A DNA stretch of 14,152 bases from Pseudomonadota bacterium (GTDB taxonomy: Bacteria > Pseudomonadota > Gammaproteobacteria > Steroidobacterales > Steroidobacteraceae). A model generated the notes under the pieces. It was not told where the DNA came from, searched no databases, and saw nothing but the letters and a program-made list of their open reading frames with translations. Of the stretch, positions 12,800 to 14,152 are shown one piece after another (the first letter of the stretch is position 1; the number at the start of each line of letters is the position of its first letter). The DNA lies in assembly GCA_023457495.1 (NCBI GenBank), contig JAEWLQ010000050.1, forward strand, positions 1-14,152, read 5' to 3'. The translations under genes were made by a program, and so were the position numbers.

Positions 12800-14001
12800 T
12801 GGGCCTCCGACCAATTCTCTCGGCACTGGGACGCAATCGCGCGGGGGCCATCCTGGTGGCGCTGCAGATCGCCATAACGCTCGCGATCGTCGTCAACGCG
12901 GTCTATCTCACGCAACAGCGCGTCAGCAAGGTCGGCCGTCCGAGCGGTATCGACGACCAGAACATCTTTTCGTTCTCCGTCGAGGGATTCGAAAAGGATT
13001 TCGATTTCATCGCCATGGTGCGCGAAGACATGGCGCTGCTTCGGCAGATGCCGGGTGTCGTCGATGCGGCGCCCATGCACCAGGTGCCTCTATCTGGCAG
13101 CGGCAGTTCCTCGGGTTATTACTCGCTGCCCGACAAGAAGGGCAAGGACTCTCCGGCAGGCTACTACCGCACCGACGAGCACGGCGTCACGGCGCTGGGC
13201 CTGAAGCTGGCGGACGGAAAGACGTTCGATCCATCGATGGTCGAGTGGAAGGCGAAGGATGAGCAGGGGCAGCCGCCGCATGCCGTCGTGAGCCGCGCGT
13301 TCGCCGAGGCGCTGTTCCCTGGCGAGAAGAACCCTGTTGGCAAGGACTTCTACGATGCCCAGAGCAAGCCCATCCGCATCGTCGGAGTCATCGATCACAT
13401 GCACGGTTCGTGGGTGGGATGGGACAAAGTGGATCGCGCGATTCTGGTGCCGCGGATCTCGGAATGGACGCGCTACATCGTGCGCACGCAGCCCGGTGAG
13501 CTCGATCGCGTCATGAAGGAAACCGAGACCGCGTTGCGCAAGCGCGATCCCAACCGCGTGGTCGGCAAACTGCGCAAGATGGCGGACGACAAGCAGCGCA
13601 GTTATTCCAGCGACATGATGATGGCGTTCACGCTGGCGGTGGTGACCGGACTGGTCCTGGTGTTCAGCTCCCTCGGCATCTTCGGCCTCGCGACGTTCAA
13701 CGTGAACAACCGCACTCGGCAGATAGGGACGCGGCGCGCAATAGGCGCCCGCAAGATCGACATCGTGCAGTACTTCCTCGCCGAGAACTGGATCGTGACG
13801 ACCATCGGAGTGGTTTTGGGCTGCTGCCTCGCGCTGGCCGCCGGCTACTGGCTTTCCACCCAGTACCAACTGCCCCGGCTCGACCTCTATTACCTGGTCG
13901 GGGGTGTGCTCGGCCTCTGGACGCTGGGCCAGCTTGCGGCCTGGCAACCGGCGTTGCGCGCTGCAAAAGTCTCCCCCGCCATGGCCACACGCAACGTGTG
14001 A
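12799..14001 (+). CDS. FtsX/MacB-type ABC permease, second subunit
   Basis: A 400-residue permease related to, but clearly different from, its neighbour. N-terminal helix (about 14-37, AGAILVALQIAITLAIVVNA), periplasmic domain (about 40-270), then three helices (about 273-299, 330-352, 363-383). FtsX signature RQIGTRRAIGARKIDIVQYF (307-326). Periplasmic domain is shorter than in the first subunit and lacks cysteines. ATG overlaps the previous stop by one nucleotide, with AAGG upstream. Two distinct permeases with one ATPase imply a heterodimer. The 611-codon open frame extends back to 12166 but lies inside the previous gene, so only the part from 12799 is used. Confidence 0.93.
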   Translation: MGLRPILSALGRNRAGAILVALQIAITLAIVVNAVYLTQQRVSKVGRPSGIDDQNIFSFSVEGFEKDFDFIAMVREDMALLRQMPGVVDAAPMHQVPLSGSGSSSGYYSLPDKKGKDSPAGYYRTDEHGVTALGLKLADGKTFDPSMVEWKAKDEQGQPPHAVVSRAFAEALFPGEKNPVGKDFYDAQSKPIRIVGVIDHMHGSWVGWDKVDRAILVPRISEWTRYIVRTQPGELDRVMKETETALRKRDPNRVVGKLRKMADDKQRSYSSDMMMAFTLAVVTGLVLVFSSLGIFGLATFNVNNRTRQIGTRRAIGARKIDIVQYFLAENWIVTTIGVVLGCCLALAAGYWLSTQYQLPRLDLYYLVGGVLGLWTLGQLAAWQPALRAAKVSPAMATRNV

Positions 14002-14071
14002 TTCACCACCCTCGTCCCTGGAAATCGTGCCCTCCGTTTGCAACCCCGGAAGAGGACCGCGCGTCTTAGCC

Positions 14072-14152
14072 ATGCCCTCAGTCACTTCGACCCTCGAGGA
14101 TCGCCTGGCTCACCGCACCGTACTGGTTGCCGACGACAGCGAGGCCGTGCGC
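14072..14152 (+). CDS. Response regulator (receiver domain), truncated by the window edge
   Basis: Only 27 codons are visible. After a 15-residue lead the sequence enters TVLVADDSEAVR, the first beta strand and acidic D-D pair of a CheY-like receiver domain, so the protein is very probably a two-component response regulator. Its output domain is beyond the window. It follows the export permeases by 70 nt on the same strand, so it probably belongs to the same operon or is divergently regulated with it. Given the sigma-54-like promoter of the cassette, an NtrC-type AAA+ regulator is my guess. ATG at 14072 is chosen; GGAAGAGGA lies somewhat far upstream (about 15 nt), so the true start could differ. 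Confidence 0.7.
   Translation, partial: MPSVTSTLEDRLAHRTVLVADDSEAVR

Noticed and set aside
1..14152. CRISPR array, tRNA genes, prophage or toxin-antitoxin loci
   Set aside because: No regularly spaced direct repeats, no tRNA cloverleaf recognised, and no integrase, capsid or toxin-like product was found among the genes.

Overview
The window looks like chromosomal DNA from a high-GC gammaproteobacterium, perhaps near Xanthomonadales, Nevskiales or Steroidobacter-type lineages. That placement is an inference from gene order and codon use; no rRNA marker is present. The strongest clue is a conserved block known from E. coli: ygfB-pepP-ubiH-ubiI on one strand, divergent from a zapA / 6S RNA / ygfA unit on the other. 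Here a small coiled-coil (TIGR02449-type) gene precedes zapA.

Layout. Bases 1-457 hold no credible gene. They contain a long imperfect inverted repeat with a perfect 25-bp core and, at about 418-462, a REP-like palindromic element touching the first gene's stop codon. From 6286 down to 458 on the minus strand runs a compact six-gene unit: ygfB, pepP, ubiH, ubiI, a DMT/EamA permease and a 143-residue protein I do not recognise. ubiH/ubiI and ubiI/permease overlap at start and stop, so these are probably translationally coupled. Two ubiquinone-ring hydroxylases sit side by side.

From 6345 on the plus strand come the coiled-coil gene, zapA with a strong terminator, 6S RNA (about 7000-7188), 5-formyltetrahydrofolate cyclo-ligase and an EVE-domain gene overlapping it by 50 nt. 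A tiny self-contained unit follows: promoter, ribosome binding site, a 15-codon ORF made only of Lys and Ala after Met, and a terminator. Then comes rpiA, followed directly by a second REP-like element.

From 9240 to the end is a tripartite ABC export cassette: HlyD/MacA-like adaptor, MacB/LolD-class ATPase, two different FtsX/MacB-type permeases, and the first 27 codons of a response regulator. Its upstream region looks like a sigma-54 control region: a perfect 18-bp palindrome, an IHF-like site and a -24/-12 element, in that order and at plausible distances. The simplest reading is an envelope-stress or efflux system controlled by an NtrC-type two-component regulator whose gene begins at the window edge. 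That regulator class cannot be confirmed here, because only the start of the receiver domain is visible.

Most candidate for novelty: the 15-residue Lys/Ala peptide gene and the sigma-54-like control region of the export cassette. The rest is largely a recognisable core-genome neighbourhood.
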